A stretch of DNA of 64,000 bases, from assembly GCA_003001975.1 (NCBI GenBank), contig PVUG01000002.1, forward strand, positions 1 to 64,000, given 5' to 3'. Positions within the stretch are counted from its first letter, which is position 1, and each line of letters starts with the position of its first letter. The notes beneath the pieces are model-generated. The model saw only the letters and a list, made by a program, of their open reading frames with translations. It had not been told where the DNA came from and did no database searches. Shown piece by piece: positions 24,514 to 33,264 of this stretch. This DNA comes from Martelella mediterranea. Its GTDB lineage: Bacteria > Pseudomonadota > Alphaproteobacteria > Rhizobiales > Rhizobiaceae. Both the position numbers and the translations under genes were made by a program.

Positions 24514-27123
24514 ATGCAGGAACAGGCTGGCATAGCCGCCCGCGACCGCAAACCGAGAGACTGGAGAGGCGTTTACGTCGGCGCCGGTCTCTTTTTGCTG
24601 GCGGTGACGCTGGTGCTGAGCCTGCTTGCTGCACAGCTGATGCAGGAACTGGCGCGGCTGCGCTCGGCTTCGACCGACAATGTCCAGTGGCAGATGGCGC
24701 AGGTCCAGGTCGAACTGCTGGTGCTGGAAAGCGCCGTCGACGATGCGACCCGTAACCCGACGCCCGCAACACTTGACGAGCTTCGCCAGCGCTTCGATAT
24801 CTTCTACAGCCGGATCGACACGCTGCGGCGCGGATCGGTCTTCAGCAACGTCACGCGACAGGCGGGCGCCCGGCAGACCCTGAACCGGATCTCCGATACG
24901 CTCAACCGCGCCATCCCCCTCATTGACGGACCCGATGACGCGCTCGCCAGCGCCCTGCCGACGCTCAAGCCGAAACTGAATGCAATGCGTGACGACGTCC
25001 GCGAAATCGCGCTGACCGGCGTGCGCCTTCTGGCCGCGCAATCCGATCAGGACCGGCAGGCCTTTTCCAGTCTTCTGCTGCGCACCGGGCTGGTCGCAGC
25101 CGGTGTTATGGCGGCCATGTTTCTGGCGCTGTTCCTCGCCGTCTGGCAGTTCCGCATTGCACGGATACGAACCGAGGATCTGCAAACGCAGAATCTGCTT
25201 TACGAAAGCGCGATCAACGCCTCGCTGGATGCAATCATCGTCTCGGATGAAAAAGGGCGCATCCTCGATTTCAATCCCGCCGCCGAACAGCTTTTCGGCT
25301 ACAAGCGCGAACATGCGCTTGGCGTCACGGCGGAAAAGCTGATCATCCCGAAGGAGGACCTTCAGCTCCACCGAGACAGGCGCGTCGAGTTTCTCGACCG
25401 GTTCCGCGGCAGCGAAACCAACCTTTCCGGGCGGTTGGAAATCAACGCGATGCGCGCTGACGGCGAAGTCTTCCCGGCGGAAGTGTCGGTCGGCCTGATC
25501 CGGCGCGGCGAAAGACGCATCATCGTGACCTATATGCGCGACATTTCCGAACGCAAACGCGCCCAGGACAATCTGACCCAGGCCCGCGACGATGCCGTGG
25601 CAACGGCAAAGGCGAAATCCGACTTTCTTGCCGTCATGAGCCACGAGATGCGCACCCCGCTCAACGGGGTCATGGGCCTGCTGGACATGCTGAACGAAAC
25701 CCGGCTGACCCGCAAACAGCGTGATTATGTCGAAACGGCCATCGCATCCGGCGAAATCCTGCAAAGCCATATCGACGATGTTCTCAACATCACCCGCATT
25801 GAAGCAGGCGTTACCCGGCTCAATCCGGTTCACTTCGAAGTTCTTCCGCTGATGACGGAACTGAAGAAAATGAACGATCCGGCAGCGCAAAGACGCCGAA
25901 ACTCTATAGAGATAAGGACTGCGGAAGAAGCAGCGTTTTTCGATCAGGACCGCCACGCCCTGCGTCAGGTGTTGATCAATCTCGTCGGAAACGCCGTGAA
26001 GTTCACCGAAAACGGTACGATCCGGATCAGCGCTCTCCCGTATGACAAAGAGGGCTGGGTCGAGTTTTCCGTCAGCGACACCGGCATCGGGATCAGTGAA
26101 GCGGATGTTTCACGCATTTTCGATGACTTCGTGATGCTGGACCCTTCCTATAAACGGACGGCGCCCGGCTCGGGTCTCGGCCTTGGAATTTCGCGCCGGC
26201 TTGTCGAACTGATGGGCGGCGAAATCGGCGTTGAAAGCGCGCCCGGTCAGGGCAGCCGTTTCTATCTGCGCCTGCCGCCGCTTGCGGTGTCGGAACAGCG
26301 ACCGGTGGAGGTCGAAAGGACCGAAAGCGCGCCTGTACCGCTCGAACAGGCGGGACTTTCCGTCCTGCTTGTCGAAGACAATGAGACGAACCGTTTCGTG
26401 GCGCGTGAAATGCTGAAGAAGCACGGTTGCCGGATCGTGGAGGCCCATGACGGCATCGAAGGTGTCGACAAGGCCGCAGCCGAGCGCTTCGACGTGATTT
26501 TCATGGATGTCAGCATGCCGCGCCTCGACGGGATCGGCGCCACCCGTGCCATCCGTGAAGGCAACGGTCTGTCGCGCAATGTGCCGATATTCGGCCTGAC
26601 CGCCCATGCCTTGCCGGATGAGCGCCTGAAGCTCGAAGACGCAGGCATGGAAGACTGCATCGTCAAGCCGCTTCGAAGCGCCAAGGTGCGGGAGGTGATC
26701 GGCATGCTGATGCGCCGGCGCGAGGCTGCCGACAATGCATCGCCCGATGACGATGAGGTATCGGATGATTTCAACCTGATCGATCATGAAACGCTGGCGG
26801 ACCTGACCGAGGCGCTGCCGCCCGAACTGTTTCAGCGCCAGCTTGAACGGTTCAAGACGGAACTGGCTGAATCGGAGTCAAGGTTCTGCGGCGATCCCGA
26901 GCAGAACACCGACCTCGAAGACCTGGCCGCCTGCGCCCACAAGATGGCGGGTTCTGCCGCCGTTTTCGGCGCAATTGCCCTGCGGGCCACATTGCTGGAT
27001 GTGGAATCGGCGGCAAAGCACGGCGCGCGCGAACAAATTGCCCCGCTCTGCACCGCCGCGCGTGAAACAGCTGAAAGAACGCTGAAAGCCCTGTCGGAAC
27101 TGATACCAAGAGTCAATGATTAG
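24514..27123 (+). CDS. Hybrid sensor histidine kinase (PAS-HisKA-HATPase-REC-HPt)
   Basis: An 869-residue inner-membrane kinase. Helices lie near residues 20-43 and 189-212 with a periplasmic helical region between. Then come a PAS domain (about 228-349), HisKA with His377 in MSHEMRTPLNG, HATPase (about 480-586; NLVGNAVKF, GSGLGLGISRRLVELMGG), a receiver (about 616-736) with Asp665 in FMDVSMPRLDG, and a C-terminal HPt with His809 in ACAHKMAGSAAVFG. This is a complete His-Asp-His relay that needs an external receiver, most simply the LuxR-type regulator at 21600-22214. The last six residues (IPRVND) and the stop are encoded by the terminal repeat of the element at 27103. Confidence 0.93.
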   Translation: MQEQAGIAARDRKPRDWRGVYVGAGLFLLAVTLVLSLLAAQLMQELARLRSASTDNVQWQMAQVQVELLVLESAVDDATRNPTPATLDELRQRFDIFYSRIDTLRRGSVFSNVTRQAGARQTLNRISDTLNRAIPLIDGPDDALASALPTLKPKLNAMRDDVREIALTGVRLLAAQSDQDRQAFSSLLLRTGLVAAGVMAAMFLALFLAVWQFRIARIRTEDLQTQNLLYESAINASLDAIIVSDEKGRILDFNPAAEQLFGYKREHALGVTAEKLIIPKEDLQLHRDRRVEFLDRFRGSETNLSGRLEINAMRADGEVFPAEVSVGLIRRGERRIIVTYMRDISERKRAQDNLTQARDDAVATAKAKSDFLAVMSHEMRTPLNGVMGLLDMLNETRLTRKQRDYVETAIASGEILQSHIDDVLNITRIEAGVTRLNPVHFEVLPLMTELKKMNDPAAQRRRNSIEIRTAEEAAFFDQDRHALRQVLINLVGNAVKFTENGTIRISALPYDKEGWVEFSVSDTGIGISEADVSRIFDDFVMLDPSYKRTAPGSGLGLGISRRLVELMGGEIGVESAPGQGSRFYLRLPPLAVSEQRPVEVERTESAPVPLEQAGLSVLLVEDNETNRFVAREMLKKHGCRIVEAHDGIEGVDKAAAERFDVIFMDVSMPRLDGIGATRAIREGNGLSRNVPIFGLTAHALPDERLKLEDAGMEDCIVKPLRSAKVREVIGMLMRRREAADNASPDDDEVSDDFNLIDHETLADLTEALPPELFQRQLERFKTELAESESRFCGDPEQNTDLEDLAACAHKMAGSAAVFGAIALRATLLDVESAAKHGAREQIAPLCTAARETAERTLKALSELIPRVND

Positions 27124-27369
27124 GACTCATATGATGCGCGCTGGAATGGTCGTCCGAGTAGGAAAATACCGCAGAGCGATGCCGGAGCATCGCGCGAGGA
27201 TTTTGACGCCCTCGGTGGCCATTCCAGCCGCACCCTACGGGCCGGGCGCTTTTGAAAGCCCGCGTTGTTGAAAATCCTCGCCGTAGCTATGGCTACGACT
27301 GCGGTTTTCGCCTAGCCGGCTTTCAAAAGCGCTCCGGTCATATGGGTCCTAATCATTGACTCTTGGTAT
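27103..27369. repeat. Palindromic mobile-element-like repeat, copy 1 (MITE-like)
   Basis: 267 bp bounded by terminal inverted repeats that begin ATACCAAGAGTCAATG and agree at all but one of about 31 positions. The interior has two hairpin modules: GCTGGAATGG (27138-27147) with CCATTCCAGC, and a perfect 15-bp arm GCGCTTTTGAAAGCC with GGCTTTCAAAAGCGC, each with smaller nested pairs. No transposase frame is present. Copy 2 lies at 63338-63606 in opposite orientation. No clear target duplication was found. The left repeat supplies the end of the kinase gene. Confidence 0.85.
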
Positions 27370-27384
27370 GACAGGCTGAAGCGC

Positions 27385-28617
27385 TCAGATGATCACGCCG
27401 AGCGCGCCGATAATCCCCAGCTTGGTGGCAAGGTCGGTAATGTTGATCACCGAGGAATCATAGCAGGCCAGTGCATCCCCCGGCATCAGATAGGGATCGA
27501 AATTGTCACGATCCCCGCGTCGCAGGAGTTCTTCGAGATTGCGTTCGATCACGATCGACTGGCCGGTGATGGGATTACGGGTAAACAGCACCGCCGAGCG
27601 ATTGGAATTCGTCAGTCGCGTGCCGCCAACGCAGTTGAGGCTGAAGACGGCCTGCAGAAAGCGCGTCCCGTAGCGCAGTTCGACCGTATCCTTGGAAATC
27701 GCGGCCTGGGAATTGGATGTGGCAGGCACCGCGAGATTGGACATGAACACCTTGACCCCCGGCGGTGAAACCGCCGACGGCGCCACCAGCTCTTCCTGGA
27801 AGCAGTGGCGGCTTGGAATTTCGACCTGATCGCCCTCCAGCAGAACAGGATCGGGGTAGGCATGCCCGGTAATCACAGGGCGCATGTCATAAACTTTCTT
27901 GTGTCCGCCGCGCCAGACCGAGACCCGCGAAAGGTCGGCATCCGGGCGCACGCCGCCGGCCGATTGCAGGGCGCGCGCCAGGCGCCGCGCGCTGGTCCGC
28001 CCGCCGGCCGTTTCCTGCCGAAGCCGGTCCAGCGATGTTGCGGCAACCGAACCGATCGTCACCGATCCCGGCTCGAACACGGCGCCGGCCACGAAGACAC
28101 GCGCCGGTGCAAAGTCCATCACGCGGATCGAGACCAGCGGCACAGTGTTGTAAAGCCCCTCGTCAATCAGGGTCCGGCGCACGGATTCCTCGATGGAATC
28201 GACAGACCGCCCCTGGGCGCGGACCGGCGGCACATGCATCAGCCGCAACATGCCGTCCTGCGACACTTCGTATTTGCCTGAAATCACATCGTCGTCGGTA
28301 ATCGAGATTTCGATCAGATCGCCCGGCGACAGGATATCGATATCGGGTGGCACCATCCGGCTGCCGGGCGGCCCGAGCTTCTGGTCGGGCGCACAGCGCT
28401 GGGCATTCATCAAAACGGAGGATTTGCGCAGACGTTCGGCCTCGTCATCGGATGTCGTCGCCCGATACTGAGCCTGATAGCTTTCGCCTTGCTTGACGTT
28501 TTCGCTGTTTTCAATCGGCTCGAGCGTGGCACACCCTTGCGCAAAGGCAAGAAGCGACACGAGCGCGACGCGGCAGCAAGCCGTTTTCAGTCGGTTTTCC
28601 AAACGCTTTTGACCCAT
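27385..28617 (-). CDS. Second outer-membrane polysaccharide export lipoprotein (Wza/OPX family)
   Basis: A 410-residue protein with a lipoprotein signal (LVSLLAFAQGC, lipobox AQGC). The Poly_export domain (DIDILSPGDLIEISITDDDV..VSQDGMLRLMHVPPVRAQGRS) is followed by SLBB-like segments (VFVAGAVFEPGSVTIG; LARALQSAGGVRPDADLSRVSVWRGG) and a further SLBB-like part near the C-terminus. It would form an outer-membrane polysaccharide channel like the protein at 15075-16424, to which it is only distantly similar. The start at 28617 (MGQKRLE) gives a normal signal; an upstream in-frame ATG at 28665 does not. Divergent from the flippase gene; copy D of the dyad lies between them. Confidence 0.87.
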   Translation of the reverse strand: MGQKRLENRLKTACCRVALVSLLAFAQGCATLEPIENSENVKQGESYQAQYRATTSDDEAERLRKSSVLMNAQRCAPDQKLGPPGSRMVPPDIDILSPGDLIEISITDDDVISGKYEVSQDGMLRLMHVPPVRAQGRSVDSIEESVRRTLIDEGLYNTVPLVSIRVMDFAPARVFVAGAVFEPGSVTIGSVAATSLDRLRQETAGGRTSARRLARALQSAGGVRPDADLSRVSVWRGGHKKVYDMRPVITGHAYPDPVLLEGDQVEIPSRHCFQEELVAPSAVSPPGVKVFMSNLAVPATSNSQAAISKDTVELRYGTRFLQAVFSLNCVGGTRLTNSNRSAVLFTRNPITGQSIVIERNLEELLRRGDRDNFDPYLMPGDALACYDSSVINITDLATKLGIIGALGVII

Positions 28618-28684
28618 ACTGCAATGCGGCCTTTTCCGCCGGCCGCTGACACACCCAATAATCACACGGCTCTACCGCCTGTCG

Positions 28685-28702
28685 CCTATACCAAAGGATA
28701 GG
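28685..28702 (+). promoter_or_regulatory. EPS-locus dyad, copy D
   Basis: CCTATACCAAAGGATAGG, with CCTAT and ATAGG as inverted half-sites, between the divergent export-protein and flippase genes. 16 of 18 positions match copy E. Confidence 0.55.
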
Positions 28703-28825
28703 AAACAGAGCCGAATGTGCGTTCCGATGTCCTTCGGCACCCCCAAAGACCGCCCTCCTTTCACTTATAAACCTAACACAACGAAACCCGACGTCCACCG
28801 CTTGAAACACAAGGCCGATACCAGG

Positions 28826-30103
28826 ATGAACATGCTCAGACAGAAAATTGCTGACGCTGCTTCTTCGCCGCTTCTGCGCGGCGCTTCGGCCTATCTCGCG
28901 TCGGAGGCTGCCGCGAAAGCCTCCCGGCTCGCGGTCGTCGTCGCGATGGCCCGCTTCCTCTCCCCCGTGGAACTCGGCATCGCGGCGGCGGCCATGGCCG
29001 GCTCGGAAATCCTCAAATCGCTCGCCGAAAACGGCGTAGGCCAGCGCATCATCATCGCCGGCGACAACGAGCTTGACGCCGTCTGCAACCGCGCCCGCCA
29101 GATCTTCTGGGTCTGGTGCACGGGGCTTACCGTTCTGCAGATCGCAGTCGGCGCCGGTGTCTGGCTTGCCGGTGGCAGCATCATGACCTTCGCCCTGATC
29201 GCACTGCTCGGGCTAGAATACCTGTTCATGCCCGGCGGCCTTGTCCAGTGCGCCCTTGCCATGCGCAGGGGCATGCTGACCCGCACGGCCGCGGTCTCGG
29301 GCGCACAGAATGTCAGCGCCAACCTGCTGACCGTCGTTCTCGTCGCCATATTCCCGAGCCCGCTGGCCGTGGTTCTGCCGAAGCTGATTTCCGCACCGGT
29401 CTGGCTGATCGGCATGCGCCGCCTGGTCGCCTGGAAGCCCGCACCCGGCATCGCGCCGGCGCCGCTTTCCGCCTTCACCCGCTTCGGCGCGTCGGTGCTC
29501 GGTATCGAATTCGTGAAGGCCGTCAGGGCACAGGCCGACAAGCTGATCGTCGGCGCCGTCCTCGGAACGGAAGCGCTCGGCATCTATTTCTTTGCCTTCA
29601 ATGCCGGGGTCGGCATCTCGACCTCGCTGGCAACCGCGCTGTCGACGGTCCTGTTTCCCTATCTGTCGACGTCCGGCGATCGTATCGGTGCGCTCAAGCG
29701 CGGCCTGACGCTGGCCCTGACAGCGATAACAGTTGTCGCGCTGACCCAGAGCTTTGCCGCATCGTCTTATGTTTCGCTCGTCTTCGGTGCCAAATGGGCA
29801 TCGGTTGCCCCGCTGGTCGCCATTCTCTGCCTGACGGCGATCCCGAACATGCTGTGGTCGGTCACAGCCCAGTGGCTGCGCTCCGGTGGCCGTGCCGATC
29901 GTGAACTGGCCCTGTCGCTGGTTGCCGGAACCATCATCACGGCGACGGCTGTTGTCGCGGCCCCCTACGGCCTGACGACCCTGGCCTGGGCAACACTTGC
30001 CGCCGCGACGATCGTCCAGAGCGCCGTTTCGATACCGGTACTGTTTCGCGCTTTCGGTGTCCGCACCGTGGCCCATTGCAAACCCTCGTTTCAGGGAGCC
30101 TGA
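28826..30103 (+). CDS. Polysaccharide flippase (Wzx/oligosaccharide transporter)
   Basis: A 425-residue protein with about twelve hydrophobic helices, of the MOP/MVF superfamily. Family-like features are the N-terminal amphipathic start (GASAYLASEAAAKASRLAVVVAMARFLSPVELGIAA), FGASVLGIEFVKAVRAQADKLIVGAVLGTEALGIYFFA and LVFGAKWASVAPLVAILC. It would move lipid-linked repeat units across the inner membrane for polymerisation by the Wzy candidate. The start at 28826 is preferred because upstream sequence is hydrophilic; its ribosome binding site is weak. It begins a four-gene rightward operon with three glycosyltransferases. Confidence 0.87.
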   Translation: MNMLRQKIADAASSPLLRGASAYLASEAAAKASRLAVVVAMARFLSPVELGIAAAAMAGSEILKSLAENGVGQRIIIAGDNELDAVCNRARQIFWVWCTGLTVLQIAVGAGVWLAGGSIMTFALIALLGLEYLFMPGGLVQCALAMRRGMLTRTAAVSGAQNVSANLLTVVLVAIFPSPLAVVLPKLISAPVWLIGMRRLVAWKPAPGIAPAPLSAFTRFGASVLGIEFVKAVRAQADKLIVGAVLGTEALGIYFFAFNAGVGISTSLATALSTVLFPYLSTSGDRIGALKRGLTLALTAITVVALTQSFAASSYVSLVFGAKWASVAPLVAILCLTAIPNMLWSVTAQWLRSGGRADRELALSLVAGTIITATAVVAAPYGLTTLAWATLAAATIVQSAVSIPVLFRAFGVRTVAHCKPSFQGA

Positions 30104-30105
30104 TC

Positions 30106-31044
30106 ATGACCAGATTTTCGGTTGTCATTCCTTGCTACAACGCCGCCGAAACGATCGCGGCAACACTGAACGCGGTTCTCGACCAGACCTTTTTCGATTT
30201 CGAGGTTATCGTCATCGATGATGGTTCAACCGACGAAACCGTCGCCATCGCCAGCTGGTTTGCCCAGCGCAGCAGACGGATCCGGATCGTACAGCAGGCC
30301 AATGGTGGCCCGAGCATCGCCCGCAACCGGGCGGTCTTCCACCACGCCGAAGGCGAGTTGATCGCCTTCCTCGATGCCGATGATATCTGGCCCGCCAACC
30401 GCCTGAATGTTCTCGACAAGCGGTTCGCCGAGACGGATGCCCCGGACGTTGCCTATGGCCGCGTTGCGTTTTTCGCCAACAGCGTTGCGGATGTCGAGAC
30501 CTATTCCACGGTTTCGAACACCCCGCTGACGGTCGCCAACCTGATCGCGGAAAACGAAACCTGCACGATGTCGAACATTGTCGTCACACGCGAAGCCTTC
30601 ATCGCTTCCGGCGGCTTCAACGCGAACATCGTGCATGGCGAAGATGTCGAGTGGCTGGTGCGGCTTGCCGCCAGCGGCGCGCGGATCGAAGGGATCGACA
30701 CGGTGCTGACCTTTTACCGCACGAGCCGGAGCGGCTTGTCATCCGACCTGGCGGCCATGCGCTTTTCCTGGGAAACCGCGCTTTTGACCGCCCGCCGGCT
30801 GAACGTTGCCCTCTCGCAAAACGAGATCAATGCGGCCGAAGCCACGCACCTGCGCTATCTCGCCCGCCGCGCGCTGCGGCTGGAGAGCACACGCGGCACC
30901 GCGCTCAAGCTTGCACTCAAGGCGCTCTGCCTCAGCCCGCGCGCCTTTTTCAAACAGCCCAGCCGGGGCGTCCTGACCCTCGGCGCAGCCACTGTCGAAG
31001 CCCTGAGCCCGAGCGCTTTCAAGCGTCTTTCGGCAAACCACTGA
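30106..31044 (+). CDS. Family 2 glycosyltransferase
   Basis: A 312-residue GT-A enzyme: FSVVIPCYNAAETIAATL at the N-terminus, VIDDGSTDET for nucleotide binding, FLDADDIW as the DxD-type metal site, and HGEDVEWLVRL near residue 185 as the candidate catalytic region. It would add one sugar of the repeat unit in the cytoplasm. It follows the flippase stop by two bases, with GGGAG upstream. About half of its sequence resembles the next gene, so the pair may stem from a duplication. Confidence 0.9.
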   Translation: MTRFSVVIPCYNAAETIAATLNAVLDQTFFDFEVIVIDDGSTDETVAIASWFAQRSRRIRIVQQANGGPSIARNRAVFHHAEGELIAFLDADDIWPANRLNVLDKRFAETDAPDVAYGRVAFFANSVADVETYSTVSNTPLTVANLIAENETCTMSNIVVTREAFIASGGFNANIVHGEDVEWLVRLAASGARIEGIDTVLTFYRTSRSGLSSDLAAMRFSWETALLTARRLNVALSQNEINAAEATHLRYLARRALRLESTRGTALKLALKALCLSPRAFFKQPSRGVLTLGAATVEALSPSAFKRLSANH

Positions 31045-31066
31045 TCATCACCCGGAGAACGTCGCC

Positions 31067-32062
31067 ATGAAAAACCTGTTTCCCGCCGCCAGCATCGTTG
31101 TTCCGGCCTACAATGCCGCGACAACCATTCGCGAAACCCTCGATTCCCTGCTCGACCAGACCTTCGCCGATTTCGAGATCATCGTTGTCGACGACGGCTC
31201 CAGCGACAGCACGGTTGCCATTGTCAAAGGGTATGCCGATCCGCGCATTCGCCTGATCTCGCAGGCCAACCGGGGTCTCGCGGGCGCCCACAACACCGGC
31301 ATCGCCGCCGCAAAGGGTGCCTATGTCGGCTTTTGCGATGCCGACGACCTGTGGCTGCCCGAAAAGCTTGAGCTTCACATCCGCCACCTTGAGGACAACC
31401 CGGATGTCGGCATCAGCTTCGCAGGGTCCAGCATGATCGATCGCGATGGCAAGTCCGTCGGCATCAACCAGTCGCCGAAGCTGAAGAACATCACCGCGGC
31501 CGACGTCTTCTGCCGCAACCCGATCGGCAACGGCTCCGCCGCTGTTATCCGCGCCGCCGCCCTGGAAGGCTTCGGCTATCGTCCGGCCGGAGAGACCGAG
31601 CGCGACTGGTGGTTTGACGAAAACTTCCGCCAGTCTGACGACATCGAAGGCTGGCTGCGTTTCATCGTCACCCAGGACTGGAAGATCGAAGGAATTCCGG
31701 GTCATCTGACGCTTTACCGCATCCATATCGGCGGTCTTTCGGCCAATGTCGAAAAGCAGTTTCAGACCTGGCTTGCCATGCGCGACAAGATCGCCCGGAT
31801 CGCCCCCGGCCTGGTCGAACGCCATGGCGACCGTGCCGCCGCCTATCAGCTGCGGTATCTGGCACGACGCTGTGTTTCCCTGCGACAGGGCCGCGCAGCA
31901 CTCGGCTACGCGCTGCGTTCGCTGAAAGCATCGCACCGCCCGCTCATTGAAGAGCCGGTGAAGACCACCGTCACGCTCGCCGCCGCCGCCGTGATCGCAC
32001 TCGCCGGCGACGGCCTCTACGCCCATGTTGAAAACCGCCTTCTCGGCACCAGCAACGCCTGA
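31067..32062 (+). CDS. Family 2 glycosyltransferase
   Basis: A 331-residue GT-A enzyme: ASIVVPAYNAATTIRETL, VVDDGSSDST and FCDADDLW, with QSDDIEGWLRFI as the ED-like catalytic region. It lacks membrane segments and should act on the cytoplasmic side of the repeat-unit lipid. It lies 22 bases after the preceding glycosyltransferase, which it resembles in the N-terminal half and in the C-terminal YLARR..LR..G.AL.. pattern. Confidence 0.9.
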   Translation: MKNLFPAASIVVPAYNAATTIRETLDSLLDQTFADFEIIVVDDGSSDSTVAIVKGYADPRIRLISQANRGLAGAHNTGIAAAKGAYVGFCDADDLWLPEKLELHIRHLEDNPDVGISFAGSSMIDRDGKSVGINQSPKLKNITAADVFCRNPIGNGSAAVIRAAALEGFGYRPAGETERDWWFDENFRQSDDIEGWLRFIVTQDWKIEGIPGHLTLYRIHIGGLSANVEKQFQTWLAMRDKIARIAPGLVERHGDRAAAYQLRYLARRCVSLRQGRAALGYALRSLKASHRPLIEEPVKTTVTLAAAAVIALAGDGLYAHVENRLLGTSNA

Positions 32063-32081
32063 TCTTTGGGAGACCCGATCC

Positions 32082-33089
32082 ATGACCATCTACCACCTCG
32101 TCGATGATGCCGGTTTCGGCGGTGTCAACCGCATGCTCGATCACCTCACCCGCGCCCTCGGACAGGGCGCCGGAGAACACAAGCTCGTGCGTGTCAAACG
32201 CGGACAGCTTTCGCCGCCGCGCCTTGCCGATGCCAGCCATATCGTCTCGCATCTTTCGGTCTGCTGGAAAAACATGCCGCTGATGACGGCGCTGCGGGCC
32301 CGTTATGCCGAAACGCCGCTGATCCATGTCGAGCACAGCTATTCGGAGCGCTTCGTCACCGCGCGTGTCGAAAAGCGTGACCGGTTCGAAACCCTGCTGT
32401 CGGCAGCCTATGCGCTGTTCGACAAGGTTGTCGCCGTCAGCGCCCAGCAGGGGCAGTGGCTCGGCCGCAAATTTGTTTCGGGCGACCGCCTCGCCGTCAT
32501 CGAACCCTGTGTTGCGCTCGACGATTTTTTCGCCCTGCCTGACAGGTTGCCGGCCGGCAAGACGGTCATCGGTGCAATCGGCCGTTTCGACAGCCAGAAG
32601 GGCTTCGACATTCTCATCGAAGGCCTGCGCCGTTCGAACCGGAAGGATATCGAACTGCATGTTTACGGCAGCGGCGCGGACGAAAAGCACCTGAAAAAAC
32701 TGTCCGGCAAGGATCCGCGCATCGTGTTCAAGGGCTATGCGGAAAGCCCGGCAGCCGCGATGGCCGCGTGCGACGTGATCGCCATGCCTTCACGCTTCGA
32801 GCCTTACGGGCTGGTGGCACTTGAGGCGATGGCAGCCGGCCGGCCGGTGATTGCCTCGGGCGCCGACGGCCTTGCCGGGCATATCGCAAACGGTGCAGCC
32901 GGCGTCGGCGACAATACGCCGGATGGCTGGGCCCGTTTTCTGGATGAATTTGAAGTCAATACCTTTCGACGGGGCGCCGTATCCCGAAGAAAGCAGGCGA
33001 AGGAGGCAGAGCAAACATTTGCAGACCGCTGGCTGCAATTGCTCGGCGACCTGACGGAACACCCCCTCCGGTTCCAGATGGCCGCATAG
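32082..33089 (+). CDS. Family 4 glycosyltransferase
   Basis: A 335-residue GT-B enzyme. The N-terminal domain begins YHLVDDAGFGGVNRML; the C-terminal domain carries GAIGRFDSQKGFDILIEGL and the donor-binding E-x7-E motif in PSRFEPYGLVALEAMAAG. GGGAGA precedes the ATG at 32082; the frame extends upstream inside the previous gene without a ribosome binding site. It is the last gene of the flippase operon and is followed by a terminator. Confidence 0.9.
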   Translation: MTIYHLVDDAGFGGVNRMLDHLTRALGQGAGEHKLVRVKRGQLSPPRLADASHIVSHLSVCWKNMPLMTALRARYAETPLIHVEHSYSERFVTARVEKRDRFETLLSAAYALFDKVVAVSAQQGQWLGRKFVSGDRLAVIEPCVALDDFFALPDRLPAGKTVIGAIGRFDSQKGFDILIEGLRRSNRKDIELHVYGSGADEKHLKKLSGKDPRIVFKGYAESPAAAMAACDVIAMPSRFEPYGLVALEAMAAGRPVIASGADGLAGHIANGAAGVGDNTPDGWARFLDEFEVNTFRRGAVSRRKQAKEAEQTFADRWLQLLGDLTEHPLRFQMAA

Positions 33090-33110
33090 AATCGTCCACG
33101 CCTGTCATGG

Positions 33111-33140
33111 GAACCCGCCGGTTTTGACCGGCGGGTTCTT
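33111..33140 (+). terminator. Rho-independent terminator of the flippase-glycosyltransferase operon
   Basis: GAACCCGCCGG (33111-33121) pairs perfectly with CCGGCGGGTTC (33128-33138) around TTTTGA, followed by TT. It closes the exopolysaccharide locus. Confidence 0.75.
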
Positions 33141-33264
33141 CAGTATATAGACCTGCCTGAAACGCTTGCACGCAATCGGCAAAGACCGTCGGTCCGCAAG
33201 ACTTGCATTCCTGGTCGAGATGACGCTTTCTGCCGTCACTTGCCACAGCGGAAAGGTCAAAACC

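Noticed and set aside
24457-25956. 499-codon minus-strand open frame
   Set aside because: Antisense to the hybrid kinase; no protein family is visible.
32025-32081. Upstream start for the family 4 glycosyltransferase
   Set aside because: It would lie inside the preceding gene without a ribosome binding site, while ATG 32082 has GGGAGA and the family N-terminus.
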